64,000 nucleotides of DNA from Lunularia cruciata (taxonomy: Eukaryota; Streptophyta; Marchantiopsida; Lunulariales; Lunulariaceae): the NCBI GenBank assembly GCA_948567375.1, contig OX419755.1, positions 77,088,931-77,152,930 on the forward strand, given 5' to 3'. Shown in pieces: positions 18,129 to 30,559 of the stretch (positions within the stretch are counted from its first letter, which is position 1; each line of letters starts with the position of its first letter). The notes below the pieces were generated by a model. That model made no database searches. It was not told where the DNA came from and worked only from the letters and a program-made list of their open reading frames with translations. A program made the position numbers and the translations under genes.

Positions 18129-20065
18129 GCCATTAGTATCAAGCTTGATTAAATGAACCCATTAACATTTTATTGCTTTTCTGACTTCTTGTAAGGCTAT
18201 CAACTTCCAAGTCTTGCTTTTTTTGATGGCTCAAATTCTTCTTCCATGGCCTTCACTCACTTTGCATCTTTGAAATGAACAAGATCTTCATCTACATCTC
18301 CTCCTTCAAATCTTAGCTCTACTTAAGCAAGTTTAAGATGTCTTATTATAATCTAAATCTTTAAGTTTTAATTGTGTTGTTCTTAGTCTCCAACATTTGT
18401 AATTTGATTTAAATGTTTGAAGTTGAGCTATCTACATATCAGATATGTCTTGATTATCTTTAATTTTTTCTTGATCTAGATGAAGTAGATAAATATTGAT
18501 CTAACTTGAAGATTATCTTGTGGACTTATTTGTAGACTCCACAAACATTTGTGAATACTCTCCATCATCATCTATCTCAGCAATGCTTGTTCTAGCATTG
18601 ACTTACTCTTCATCCCTCTCTAGAAGATAATCAACCTCTCAATTCAACAAAAGAATTTGTTGTTTGATTGTGTAGCTCTTTTTTAAAAATCACATCTCTA
18701 TTTACAAAAAAAAATTCTTCTTGTAATCCCATAATTTAGATGCTTTGGATTCTGAATTATATATGAAAAAAGACATATTTTGTCTCTTTGAATCAAGCTT
18801 AGTTTTAGGCTCTTAGTGTATACAAAAGGAATTAGCATTCAAAAGTTCTACAATGTGCACTTGTTGGCTTCTTTCTATTCCAAAACTCATAAGCAGTTCT
18901 ATTTAAAATTTTATTGAAAACTCAATTCAAAAAATGTGCAGTAGTCCATACTTCTTTGGCCCACCACTCTATGGGTAGCTTGTGATAAAAAGACATGCTT
19001 CTTGTTGCTTTGAAATATTTTTTATGACCTCTCTCAAAAATGCCATTTTCCAGTAGAGTTTAAGGTGTTGTAAGTTCATGGACCAAGCCAACACTCTATA
19101 AAAAAATTGACACATTCCCTCCTATTTTATTCACCTCCTCCATCAAAAAGTAGTTTTTTTTATCTTCACTCTACGCTAAGTTTCTAGATGTACATGGAGT
19201 TGTTTGAAACAAACTGGTTTTGTACCTCTCTCTAAAGAGAAATAAAAATATATTAAGAAACTAGAAGAAAACTATTAGTATCACACTTGAAAAGGAGATA
19301 TATCTTGATCCTCCTATTGAGTTCACAATCATAGGACCAAAAAGCCATTATGACAAAACACTCTGATGTTTTATTTGCCTCTACCCTTGGTTGCCTTTGG
19401 AATGGTAATCTATATTGCTTTCTTAGAACAAATCCATTATGATAGAAAGACTTTTGACTATAAATCTCTTTTTTTTTGAGATTGAGATCCTCTATTAGTA
19501 CTTTTCCTTCCACCTAATGTAGGGAAGATTGAAATGACAAAGTTTTTGATATCAAAGTGGAATATCTAACACTAGACACTTTTCTCCTTTCTAGCTTTTC
19601 ATTCTTCCCATAACCTGCAATAAAACATTTAGATTTGGAAATATTACCTAACTTGGTAACTTTGATATGAAGTTTATAGATCTTCAAATCTTGGACACTG
19701 ATAATCATAACTACTCCATTTTTCTCCATGTAGCAACCTTCTTTGGTGTAAGTGGTTTGGATGATTTTGTCTATTTCTTGATCAATGTTGAATAGGTTTT
19801 GCTTTGACTTTGGAATGTAGAGAACTCCCTTGATTACTCCTTCTTGTGTTGTTGCACCAATCTCATAAGAAATTAGAATTTCTTATACTTTAACAACCCA
19901 ACCTTTCTAATTTATACTTAAATCTTCTTGGGATCTTGGAACCATTCTTGCCTATTGCTCATTTATTTTGAAGCTCCTTGATCATCATATTAGACATATT
20001 TGTTCAAATTATTATCAAAGCTTGTGGTAATGCTAGAACTAGAAGAGAATGTAACAGTCTATGTT
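18129..20065 (-). mobile_element. Copia-2: relic of the Copia-1 family, minus strand
   Basis: On the minus strand from 20065 leftward: the region before protease, the pre-integrase region (19514-19729, still open), integrase (19253-19513 and on to about 18750, broken), the linker and the RT start (TWKLIALQE near 18190). Many blocks match Copia-1 closely, for example the EWFQD segment and the DLVHF segment. Gag is absent on the right, where Copia-3 begins; RT is cut on the left by the Copia-1 LTR. No frame is complete. Confidence 0.78.
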
Positions 20066-20234
20066 GTGAGGTAGAAGTTTTAGAGCAGTTGAGAATACAA
20101 GTAGACAAAAACCATGAATAATAGAGCTAGATATGACCTCCAATCTATAAGTTCCATATCTAGGCACCATATGGGTTTATAAAGAGAACAAAAAGTTAGA
20201 CAACACAATTTGTATATATGATTTGTAGACTAAT

Positions 20235-20840
20235 TAGAGCTTGTAGATCATGAAGGCTATTGTTATTATCAATATGTTGAAGTAAAATCTTGTGTTCCAA
20301 AGAGGTACTTGAAAATACATTCAGCTATGGAAAGATGGTCTAGGGTATAAGGTGAAAAAAATTGTCTTACAAAAAAAACTTTAGATGCAAAATATAGGCA
20401 AGTTAGCAAATTTGCATGCATGACCATCCCCACTACCTGCTAATAGATGCTTAATTTAGGAAGATGATGCTTAGTTATGTTATTAAGGATATGTTTTTTC
20501 ATTCATCTTGAGATTGGACTCAATCTATTTAGTAATTGCAATGCAAAATTTATTGCTCTAAGATGCTCTCTAGATAACTTTGTTGATTCAATACAATATA
20601 GCACGTATCATAATCAATCTCAATCTTCATCCCAAGATAACATTCTAGTAGTAATGCTTCATTAATCTTGAACTCTTGCTTTAGTTTCAAAACCAACAAG
20701 TCCAATCTAAGCTGAGATGAACTAGCACAAATAAGATCATCAACATAAATAAGCAAGAGAACTAATATATTTTTTGTACAATGTACTTATTTTGGACACT
20801 CATAGTTTAACCTTATTGAGCTCTTGTATTGGGATCAAGG
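20235..20840 (-). pseudogene. Copia-3 RT end and RNase H start
   Basis: An open frame at 20550-20756 contains the catalytic YVDD at 20736-20747 followed by ECYLGMKIEID and LNQQSYLESIL, the usual Copia RT sequence. Beyond a stop, RNase H pieces follow (AECIFKYLFGTQDF near 20310). The active-site Asp pair is intact but the frame is short. Confidence 0.8.
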
Positions 20841-20984
20841 TAAGATAGAGAGGAATCTAAGATAAGGATAAAAATGGAAAGATGAGGTATAATTGACCAA
20901 GTTGAGGAAATTGGAATAGAGGAAAGCCTCACTTTTATCATAAAGTAAAACACGTGAGATAGATATATGGAATTGTATAGTTGG

Positions 20985-21745
20985 TGAAGGAGTAAGCTAG
21001 ATCTTCTGCAAAAGTCACAGCTCTCCTCTTTACTATTGTATAAGTAATAAGATCAAAAGGTCTATAAGCACAAATGTGCATATAATTAAGAGTCTCTAGA
21101 TTCAAATTTCCATTCTCTCATTTAGGATGTGTAACATATTTCACCAAAACCGTAAGATGAGACACTTTTCTTTACTCGCCATCAATAGTTCCCTAGGCAT
21201 TCTATCATTGACTGCTCAACTTGGAGTCTATTATACAAGTAGGCCATTTTTTGCACAATGTCAACTCATAGAGGTTTTTCAACATTCCATCTATATAGCA
21301 TTGGTGTGATCCCTTCAAAAAGGATGTAGTTTTATTTTGCTACAACTTAATAGTGAATTTTACTTTGATATATTAGTACATAAAATTGAAGATATCTAGC
21401 TACTTACATATTCACCTTCTTTATCTATCCTTAAAATTTTAGTCCTTCTTCTTGAATGATTTTGAGTGAGGGACTTGAATTCTTCAAACACTAAAGCTTT
21501 GCTTACTTTGTAGGCTTTCTTTTTCATCCAAGCTTCATCCTATATGGTATAAAAGCATACTATAAGACATAAAAATAAGTTTCTTTTCTTTGTAAGCCCA
21601 TATAGTATATGATGTGCTTCTTTTTTAGCTAGCTTCCCATCTCTATTCACATTTTTCAACAAACTTAAAAAAAAACACCCTAAAATACTCTTATTTCGTG
21701 AATCAAGCAAGTGCTGATCATGAATCATTGGCAATCATTCATGAT
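20985..21745 (-). pseudogene. Copia-3 integrase, degenerate
   Basis: Minus-strand reading gives a zinc-region remnant at 21540-21734, then KVSKALVFEEFKSL and RTKILRIDKEGEYVSS, where Copia integrases have the second catalytic Asp in an R-x-D-x-G-GEY block. Stops and frameshifts follow. Confidence 0.65.
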
Positions 21746-22789
21746 GGCCAAAGTATATATAGTTTTTCAATATGGATATAGACTAAAGCTAAATTATTTA
21801 CCTCCCAGGTTTAAATCATATACCTCAAAACTAGTTTAAATTCCAATAAACAAGTACCATAACTCAAATAGTTGGAATCAGCCCTAAAAAGGAAATTCAA
21901 ATTTGTGATCAATTAGGACCCAATCAGCTATGAATCGTGAGAATTCATCTCAATCAAACAAAGGACTCACCCAATCATCCAAAATATTCTTTTGTTTGGT
22001 TTTATTTTTGAATCCGTACACCCAAATTCTACTGGTGTAATTATAGATAAAGTAAGGATATAATTTTAGTTCCCAGTTAAAGGAATGTTGACCAAACCAC
22101 ATATGTAGAGTGCACCAATTGCAAAGGATGTATGTAAGTGGTTACTGATACTCAAAATAAGTTTTTACTTTTTGTTTTCTCAAAGACAAGATTCACATCT
22201 TGCACTAGTAGTAGAGCACTATGTCAAAATGATTCTACTTCATACATTAGATGCAAATTGTTTTACAATGTCCATATTTAGATTCCAAGCCCCTATGTGA
22301 AACTATGAGAGGTAAAGGTACCCCACTATTCCTCCGAGAAGAGCCATCTCAACATAATTTAGTTGGAGACAATACAACCTCCCAACTAAGTCCGAGGGAG
22401 TCAAGAGTATAGCTTGCTTTGTTATCAAAATGTGCGATGCAAAGCTGCAATTTTACTTCCACAAAATGAGTCAATATGCATCATTGGAGTATAGCACATC
22501 TTTGACAGTGATAGCTTGGTTCACACTGGAGGATCTATACTGGTTTAATATCAAGTATTAAACTAACATCGCACTTCCTATAAACAGAAAATTATCTGCT
22601 TTAATAGTAAAGATGCTTGTTGTAAGTATTTCAAAGAAACTTATAAGTTTCTCCCGATCAAGCATCACATGCAAAAAATCCCAAGTCAAATGAACCAATC
22701 AATGCATCTATTATGAGCATACATATTTCTAGCATAACAAGCATGGCCTGATTAAGAGATTGAGTTTCATACTTACGAACATTGCTTTT

Positions 22790-23415
22790 TCCCTCTAGAC
22801 CCTTGTAAGATGATCTTAGTAGGGAATCACTATCCTAACTAACTTATGAGTGTTGATCTTACAAAATTGCAAAGGAAAGATTGTCTCTACCGTTCAAGTT
22901 TCTTGTCAAGTCTTTCCAGAACGGGGTTCCCACAAGCTGCCAAGAAGTCTAGCAATGACTTGTGGCTCTTTCAGTTTAATACCAAGATCTCTCATCTTCT
23001 CTACTAACTTGATTACTTTGTTTATATGCTCAATCGTTTAGCTAAATATGTTCATGAGATATTGTACGTAAGAGTATGAAATGCATCTTCAATTTATTTT
23101 ATCCTTCTACACTTTCTCCGGTATAGAATGGACCATAGAGCTTCCCATGGATCTGCAGGCGTCTAATAATCCGCTGATGTGCTGAAGTTGGTCATCTTTA
23201 ATTGACATATTGATACGTTTTAAAGCTAGTTGATACATCTTTCCACATCTGAAGAGCTCCTCCACATGATCCATATCATCTCCCAGCTTTACTAGTTCAT
23301 TCTTGACGTATACCCATAGTCCTTGAATTTCAAGGTGTTTTTGATCTGCTCACTCCAAAAGTAACAGTTGTCCCTTGTCAATTTCTTGATTGATCTTTGA
23401 AAGGATTCATCTTAC
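22790..23415 (-). pseudogene. Copia-3 gag, degenerate
   Basis: Minus-strand reading in shifting frames: DNCYFWSEQIKNTLKF, VKNELVKLGDDMDHVEELF, LALKRINMSIKDDQLQHIS, then HINKVIKLVEKMRDLGIKL and VIARLLGSL. This is the Copia gag (UBN2-type) pattern in order. No zinc knuckle seen. Confidence 0.68.
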
Positions 23416-23429
23416 ATGAAAAACAGCTG

Positions 23430-26400
23430 ATTCTATTGTATTAGATTACCGGATTGATAGATATGGAAGCAAAAGTGTGAACATGTTCATGTAGGTAAAG
23501 ACTAAAGTGGGCAGAAGCTCTGACATTAAGTAGTGCTTCTCAGTGATGAATAATTACAAGCAGGGTGAAGACTCGACGTGTAAGCTTCGAATCCAAAATG
23601 GATATAACCAAGAACGAGTAGTTAGTAGAAAAGACCAAGCAATCACTTGTGAACTGAGGAGAAACTATCAGGACGAACTCAAAGGTCACAAGAACAACAC
23701 TGGGTCAGGTGTTGATAGCGGAAGGCCTGCATAATCAAGGCCACCACCTGGTGACAAAAATGTGTTCGAGTTTCATCGTTTCTCCTGACAAACACGGTAG
23801 GCCGATCCTGTAGCTAGCTCGTCAATATGCATCCAGGCTCGAGAATAGAAGGGATTCGTCGGGAATGTTTTGGTTCATGGGGCGGGTGCTTTACGACTCG
23901 CAGCTGTGACATAGCTGGTGACCACACACACGCTTGATCGTCCTTCCACGCGTATGACACTTCGACTCATAAGAGCATGATTGTGAGCAATCAACATACT
24001 AATTAGTCTAAGATGAAATCTTGATCGACTTTTAACTTTGATCCTACTTTGACGCGAAGAGTGCAGAGGCAGTGTGGTTAGTCTGTGGTCCAGCATCCCT
24101 TAATAGATTGTATCGACGTTTGTTGTTTAGTTATTTACACTTGATCTGGACTTGAAGTTCGAGTATGAGATTGATCTTGTTTAACTTGGGCTATCGTGTT
24201 TGGTGAATACGAACCGGGTGTAATTGGTTTCTGGAGTACACCCTTAAACGTGATAGAGTTTGCTACGGGTGGAGATACTTTAACAAGGACTTCTTGGCGT
24301 GCAGTTAACGAACCTGAATTACCCTCGCGAAATTCCTTTTCCTGCACGGCAGAGAGTGTCGGAAGAGCAGGCTACGTGCGATACAGTAGTTCACCCGACC
24401 GTATTTTTGGATGGAAATGCATTCTTGAAATGGGAATCATCTCTCTTGTTTGGGACGGCCAGCTGGAATGTTTTGGGTTAGTTATATCAAAGAACTGCTT
24501 CGTGGGCCACAGCAGACTCGTCAGGTCCTGGGTGTCAACTCCTCATTCTTTCTCTGTCACAGGATTTCTGCCTCATAAATACATCGTCCAGACCTCTAGC
24601 TCAGATGAATTAATCTGGACAAAGAGTGGTTGCTATCGTGGGAATCCTGCGTGGAGGGGAAGAATGTCAGGCAAGCTAGAAATCTGCAAACGAGTTTGAG
24701 GTCGAGAAAAGCTTGGAACCTTGCGAAACTGGTCTTGCATAATTACAAACAACGATTTGATTGAACTCCTGGTCCTTTCATCCTTACATCAATCTGACAA
24801 TACACCTCTGGCCCGAGGAATGATGCTCCTCGGTGGTAAGCTAAGCAACATTTTGTTGATTTTACTAGATTTCTATGCATGTACATGCGTAGTAATCTTA
24901 GACTAGAACTGTGCTGTTGGACCTGATTTACTTTTAACTGATTCAGGATTGTTGGATAGATGTTATTATCGTCTAGCATAACCCTTCTTTTGCCAAATGA
25001 TCAGATTCCTATCTCGCATATCTATCACCAGGCATTATAACTCTGTTTATTTCACCCAAGGGTTCGTAAGCTAGGTTCGTTGGAGCAGCTGTTGTATTCA
25101 GTGCTATGGGACATGCATCACTGTGGATCAACAACCGCGGCCAGAAACTTAATGCCTGCAGGCAAGATCTTGTTATGATTACTGCTGTTTACAACTGATG
25201 ACGATGTCATGATCATGTGTGTGCGTTGGACTTCATTGCCATCACGTAAATCGCTGAGATCGATATCCTTTAGTTTGACCAGATCATCGATAGCGTTACT
25301 ACCATGAAAGGGTAGAATCTATGTGCTGTATTTTCACAGATATCCATGCCTTTTCTGAGCTTATCTATATCTATATCTATATTGGGGCTTAGCCCCATGT
25401 TACGTTTTTTGTCTCTCCCTTGTACGGCTTGATGGGGTCTTCCCATCCTTCATTTTTCCTTCGCGGTCGCCTTTTTTGCTTATCTATATCAAGTGACATG
25501 TATATAAGAACTGATGAACAGGTCCAAGAAAAGATGCGGAATATATCAGCTGTACCTGTTCCATTATTCCATTACCAAAAACTGAAACTGGACTATAACA
25601 TATGCTGGGGAGATTCTCAGTTGGAATAGCCGAAGGGTTCGGTTGTGTCTAATCATCTGACGGAAATTGTCATTACAGTGTAGGGAAGAGAGCCAGATTC
25701 TACCACCACGTGTCGAAGATAGACAGACGTCCTTGACGAAAAACACGTTCTGGGAGGGATGACGGTATAAGAACTAAGATTAAAAATCGAGAACTCCTCT
25801 GGCTTGGAAAATATTACTCAGAACGGACTCGTTAGTCAGAGATGTTGTTGTCATAGTACCTGACTTCGTAATAGCAATAGGATCGGATTGCAGAAAGGTA
25901 GAGAGAGCTTAGTGACACGCTACAAGCGATGTCTCAAACTCTGGGTGTCTTCTTCTGAAGAGCTGTAGAATTGAATGTTGTCCTGAGATGCACTACCGAC
26001 CCAGTGGCGATGGCCATCAAGTATTCTGACTTTCAAATGCTTCCTCGCTGAAACTTGAAAGAAGTGGGTTTTCTGCTGTTTATCCTTGATAGTCATGCAA
26101 ATACATGATTCATATGAATTCGTACTTAAGAGATCAAATAAGAGGTTTGCATGGGATAATTCACTCATTGCAAATGTGTTCTGATATTTTTCCATAGAGG
26201 CCACCTGTGTGCGAGAACGATCAGCAGGTCTCTTGAATGTTCTGTATGCTTATGACGAATGGTATGTCCTGCCGAGGCAAGTGGATCTAGCAACGACCGA
26301 CCATAGTTCGAGCTATAATGATGGGCGATAAGGGTCCAAACGGCAAAACGAAATATATAGATGACCTGTGTCTGTAAAGTACCGCTTTTGGAGGTTTCTT

Positions 26401-27740
26401 GTATGAGTTCAGACTTTCATTCTCATGGACTTAACCTGCGATGTTCATCACGTGCGCTCGTAAGTACTCCGCATTGATAGTGGCTTGGCTTGGTTTATAT
26501 GTCGTTGGTATGACCTCAATGATGTTCTCCTGTTGCCAAGGGACAAGAAACCTTTAACCATCCAAGACAATCTACTCGCAATAGGAGAACGTTCAGATCT
26601 AGAGGCCCTTTAACCTATAGTTTCATTTGCGCAATTAGCACGTCATTCCAAAACACATGGTTTGCCATGTAGCTTGAGTCCATTGAAAAGAATTACTTCA
26701 CCTGATTGAGAAGTAACTGTCAAAAGTGATGCGTAGGTGTGAAACTGAACTTGATTCCTAGGAGAACCGCATCAGAGTAGTTGGAGTTCTCCCATATTGT
26801 ACGCAATTTCTGTATTATTCTACTACATAAACAGGGAAAGGAAGCATCTCTCATCTTGTCTTTATAGTGGAGGTTTTGATGCCATTGATTTGAGTGGACC
26901 TTCTGAATGATTTCTGGGGTATATTCAAAAGATACCTTTTTCGGCACGCATGAATTCAATAGGAGGAGTTTGAGTCGGATCAACATTGGCCAAGGGTTTA
27001 ACATGGAATGACTGTGTAAGTAAACACAACTTACATGTAAAGTTTCTCTGTCAACTGTGACGAACTAACCATGAGAATGCTGTCAGACGAATGCATGCTG
27101 CCGCTTTTGTATTGCATTTTACTTTATTTGTGGGGTGGTTTCTGCATGTTGAAATCAACATATTATGGTCTTCATGGGATGCAGAAAGTGCGAATTTACT
27201 GCCTAGGACTCATCAATCCAGGGAGGAACTTAAAGAGCTCCCTTTTATGACATGTGTTCCTTGTCTGCACAAATTTAGGGAGAGGGACAGACGTATACGT
27301 GTATTTTGAAGGTCAGTTCTGCTCAAGCTTTCGAAATCCCGAAGGTGGAGGCAACTACCAGACTATGAGTTCTATCACCAATTGGATTGATCTGCACGGC
27401 ATCTAATAGGAAATAGTCAAAGCCATATTTGAGATCTGATTGAGCGAAATGTTTCAGTAGTTTATTCAGTGGTACCTTGAAACTTCATAATCAGACTCTA
27501 TTGTTATGTTATGTTTGGTTTGTTATTAGTGACTTGACTGATTATTGAAGACTATGACCGTCAAGAGAAAACGTGACTGATGAAACAGCAAGATGCTGGA
27601 CAGCCCAGCCCTTATCTGAAAATATTCAGTCACGACTATGGCAAAGTATTAAAGTGACTAGATACCTTGTGTGTCAATATTCAGGAAGTCCCGCATGTCA
27701 GTATTAGGAGTTAACCCGAATGACAACGATGAGGAACTAT
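23430..27740. other. CpG-retaining stretch without recognised gene
   Basis: This 4.3 kb differs in composition from everything around it: higher GC and CpG kept at near-random frequency (about 16 CpG between 23,766 and 23,970, whereas flanking kilobases have very few). The longest open frame is 24196-24699 on the plus strand (167 residues, no motif I recognise); 25920-26204 and 26720-27004 on the minus strand (94 residues each) are also unknown. No LTR, tRNA, rRNA or organellar protein gene was recognised. It could be a young unmethylated insertion, a piece of organellar (particularly mitochondrial) non-coding DNA, or a low-copy host segment. Confidence 0.5.
25361..25396. repeat. (TATATC)n run followed by a GGGGCT/AGCCCC hairpin
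   Basis: About four CTATAT units at 25361-25383 run into GGGGCTTAGCCCC (25384-25396), a perfect 6-bp inverted repeat around one base. A second short CTTATCTATATC lies near 25478. Possibly a small mobile repeat or structural element; function unknown. Confidence 0.7.
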
Positions 27741-27924
27741 CCCTTGTTTGTTTATATATATATGTGCAGTGAGTAATAAAGTGTTGGTGTGTGAGCTGTT
27801 TCAGCCTTGGAGGTAGCTTTTGAGACAAGAAGTGAACCACATTATTGTTGTCCTTTGATTATTTGCTTAATGGGTTTTTGATGTGCTATTGCAAGATGTT
27901 CTCCAGACTGTGTTTTCCAACAAT

Positions 27925-27936
27925 TGGTATCAAAGC
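27925..27936 (+). other. Primer binding site of Copia-4
   Basis: TGGTATCAAAGC, two bases after the LTR end CAACA, is a one-base variant of the initiator Met tRNA site and is common in Copia elements. Confidence 0.82.
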
Positions 27937-28011
27937 ATAGTTGGTCCATAAGAGTGTCTTGAGATCTGAGGGTGCACTGAAGTGGGTCCAGAAGCAAATC
28001 CACAGCAAAGC

Positions 28012-28640
28012 AATGGCAGGGGTGATATCCATGTTAAATGCTACATTTGCAGGGGAGAAGTTTGATGGAAAAAACTATTTTGGACTTGGGTAACTGAAGG
28101 TGAAGGACCTTCTTGTCCAACAAGGGCTGCATAGAGCACTAAGAAAAAGACATGAGGACAAAAGTGATGAGGAGGGAGAAGATGAAGATCTTAGAGCTAT
28201 TAGCACTATTCAGTCGAATCTTGCTGATGAAGTGCTATACAATGTTATGAATGAGGAATCTGCACCAAAACTATGGGCCAAACTGGAGAATCTTAATATG
28301 ACCAAGCCATTGAAAAATTGACTGTATCTCAAAGTTGTATATGTTGCGGATGAAGGAAGACCAAAGTATTATAGAGCACCTCAATGCTTTCAACACAATC
28401 ATTTGTAAGCTGATGAGCGTAGAGGTTAAATAAGAAGAGGAGGATAAGGCATTGTTGTTATTGACTTCACTTTCTCCATCATATGAGCATCTGGTCACAA
28501 GTCTTCTATATGGGAAGGGTGATATAAACTTTGAGGAGGTCATTTCAACATTTTGTCCAATGAGATGAGAAAAAGACCCAACCAAGAAAAGAAAAAATCC
28601 AGAGGCTCTATTTATGAAAAGAAGGACAAGAGAGAGATCA
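28012..28640 (+). pseudogene. Copia-4 gag, degenerate
   Basis: Starts MAGVISMLNATFAGEKFDGKNYF at 28012 (only the pattern F-x-G-x-N-Y matters here), a stop, then an open segment at 28100-28321 (KVKDLLVQQGLHRAL, DLRAISTIQSNLADEVL, APKLWAKLENL), typical of Copia gag. Further along frames shift, with IDFTFSII and a Lys-rich stretch before the zinc knuckle. Confidence 0.82.
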
Positions 28641-28659
28641 GATCAAGAGTAAATCAAGA

Positions 28660-29060
28660 TCAAAGTCTTGAATTGGAGGTTTGAAAGGCAAGTGCTGGAT
28701 TTGTGGGAAGGTTGGACATTTCAAGAAAGATTGTAACAACAAGAGGCTTGAGTCCAACAAGAATAAAGGTCAACTTTCAGATTGAGCAAGGATTGTTGAG
28801 TCATCTGGTTCTGTGGATCATGTTCTATGTGTTACCTAAGACAAAGATCAATTTGAGGAGTCATGGATATTGGACTCAGGTTGCTCTGACCATATTTTTC
28901 CAAATAAGGAATGGCTTCATGAGTACAAACCATTCCATGCAGTACAAACAACATGGCTTGTAAATCTATTGGCATTGATACAATACTCATTAAGATTTTT
29001 GATAGTGTTGTAAGGACTCTTGCTGATATGAGGCATGTTCTTGAGTTAAGGCAGAATTAT
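28660..29060 (+). pseudogene. Copia-4 zinc knuckle and protease active site
   Basis: CWICGKVGHFKKDC at 28693-28734 is an intact CCHC zinc knuckle. About 140 bp on, in another frame, WILDSGCSDHIFPNKEW carries an intact D-S-G protease site (DSG at 28873-28881). The two lie in different frames, and stops between them prevent a common product. Confidence 0.82.
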
Positions 29061-29079
29061 ATCAGATATCACTTGATAT

Positions 29080-29715
29080 CTTGATATCTAGTAAATCAAT
29101 ATCTTTGGTTGATGATTACTTTGGGAGAATATGGATCTACACCATGAAGCAAAAATCAGAGGTCTGCTCTGTCTTTTAAAAATGGAAGGTGACTATGGAG
29201 AAAAAAACTAGAAGGAAAGTGAAGTGTTTGAGATCTAATAATGGTGGAGAATACAAATCTAGAGAGTTGGATAGATATTGCAAGAGTGAAGGGATAATTC
29301 ATCACTTTACCATATTGGGTACTCCTCAACAGAATGGTGTGTCAAAGAGGATAAATCATACACTCTTGGAGAAAGCAAGAAGTATGCTAAAGAATGCCAG
29401 ATTGGAGAAGAGCTTTTGGGCAGAAGCTGCAAATACAGCTTGTCACTTGGTTAACATTTCTCCCTCTACCACTATTGAGTGTAAGATACCTATGGAAAAA
29501 TGGACAGGTTGGTATGTTGATTACTCTTCACTTAGAGTGTGTGGATATATAGCTTATGTTCGTATTCAACAAGGACAAAGTACAATGTTAGATCCCAAAT
29601 CTAGAAAATGTATATTCTCTGGATATGAGGAAGATACAAAGGGATCTAGAAAGTTGTTGCCTTGCAAGGATGTAGTTTTTGATGAGACTAGTATGATGAT
29701 ACAATTACTATAGCA
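29080..29715 (+). pseudogene. Copia-4 integrase core with two catalytic residues changed
   Basis: An open frame of 174 codons at 29189-29713. It covers the second half of the integrase core: LRSNNGGEYKS (the catalytic Asp is now Asn), GTPQQNGVSKRINHTLLE (the catalytic Glu position is Lys), SFWAEAANTACHLVN, then the C-terminal KCIFSGYEE and VVFDE. The first catalytic Asp upstream is in the broken part. Both changes are G-to-A. Confidence 0.85.
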
Positions 29716-29859
29716 AAAGAAAAGAAAAGAAAAATTCAGTCAGATTTTGTTACAATAGATATTGATCTTGGAAGTGAAGACATCTCACCTCTTGTTTTTG
29801 TATCAATTTTTTCCTAGCATTAAATTGCAACATTGAGTTATCAAGGGAATTAGTGTGTA

Positions 29860-30420
29860 TATATATAAAGTACACCAAAAAACAATGGGAACGCAATACA
29901 AGGCAAGGAGTGCCAAGTGCAAGGGGGAAAAAGAGCACAAGGCCCACCAATCCCAATCATGAAAGAAAGAAATGGAAACTAGTCCCAAAGGTCCACAAGG
30001 AGGAAAAGTGCACAAAAACAAGCCTCCAAGGAAGCCAAGGAAGCATATTATTCTAAGGTAATAGATACACATTGTCTACAGTAGGAAGTAAGCATGGTTA
30101 GGCAGGCAGAAAGTGCCTCTCTCCCCTTCTAGGAACCTTGTCCTACCTTCCTCAAGAGGCCTCCAAAGAGGTGGTGAAGATGCCCAAAAATCTCAATTCC
30201 CAAGGGGACAAAGGTATCCAAGGATATGCGGGGTGTGTAGTGGTCTTCATTGCCCTTAGAGGCAATAGTTGTTATTGCTCCTGCCTATTCCCCTACCCAT
30301 ACCAGCGACTCTATCCACAAGGGGTTTGCAACCACCACATTATGCAAGGAACAATGTCCATCCATGAAAATAACAATACCTACTCACACCCAATGCTATC
30401 ATAAAGTAGACCACTTACTC
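29860..30420. repeat. Dispersed repeat R3, copy A
   Basis: Non-coding; matches 42560-43260 in the same order, for example GGTGATGAAGATGC-type blocks followed by a CCCTTAGAGGCAATAGTTGTTATTG-type block (30255) against CTCTTAGAGGAAATGATTATTG (43137) and AACCACCACAT (30331 and 43213). Strand and family unknown. Confidence 0.65.
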
Positions 30421-30559
30421 ATTGTAAAACTAAATTGATAAGGTTTGTATATGGCTTCTATAAGCTTTTATAGTGAATGTAGTGGTGATGATTTGAGCTT
30501 GAAGTCACCTTTAGTTGAAAGGAGATGTTCAAAGGTAGAACATAAACTGTAAACCGTAT

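Larger units (their letters stand above)
20235..23420 (-). mobile_element. Copia-3: second Copia relic, minus strand
   Basis: The minus-strand order gag (about 23415-22790), an unclear middle (22789-21746), integrase (about 21745-20985), RT and RNase H (about 20840-20235) is collinear with a Copia element. It is eroded throughout. I found no LTR on either end. It belongs to a different family from Copia-1 and Copia-2, with LIYVDDLICASSS in RT. Confidence 0.75.
27740..29810 (+). mobile_element. Copia-4: 5' half of a Ty1/Copia element
   Basis: An LTR end CCAACA at 27922 and a PBS (27925-27936) are followed by gag, zinc knuckle, protease and integrase, then the element stops near 29810 where non-coding repeat R3 starts. 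RT, RNase H and the 3' LTR are missing. The LTR start was not found; a TATATATATATG promoter-like run lies near 27755. Confidence 0.82.

Noticed and set aside
18120-18145. CAACAGCCATTAGTATCAAGC as a degenerate primer site after an LTR
   Set aside because: The bases after the LTR read as Copia-2 RT on the minus strand, so the resemblance is accidental.
24196-24699. 167-codon ORF as a possible host gene
   Set aside because: Lies in a higher-GC stretch where such a length can occur by chance; no motif, no neighbouring exon with matching frame or splice pattern could be argued.
25361-25396. Hairpin GGGGCTTAGCCCC as a transcription terminator
   Set aside because: No gene beside it and a eukaryotic context; a structural or mobile repeat is as likely.
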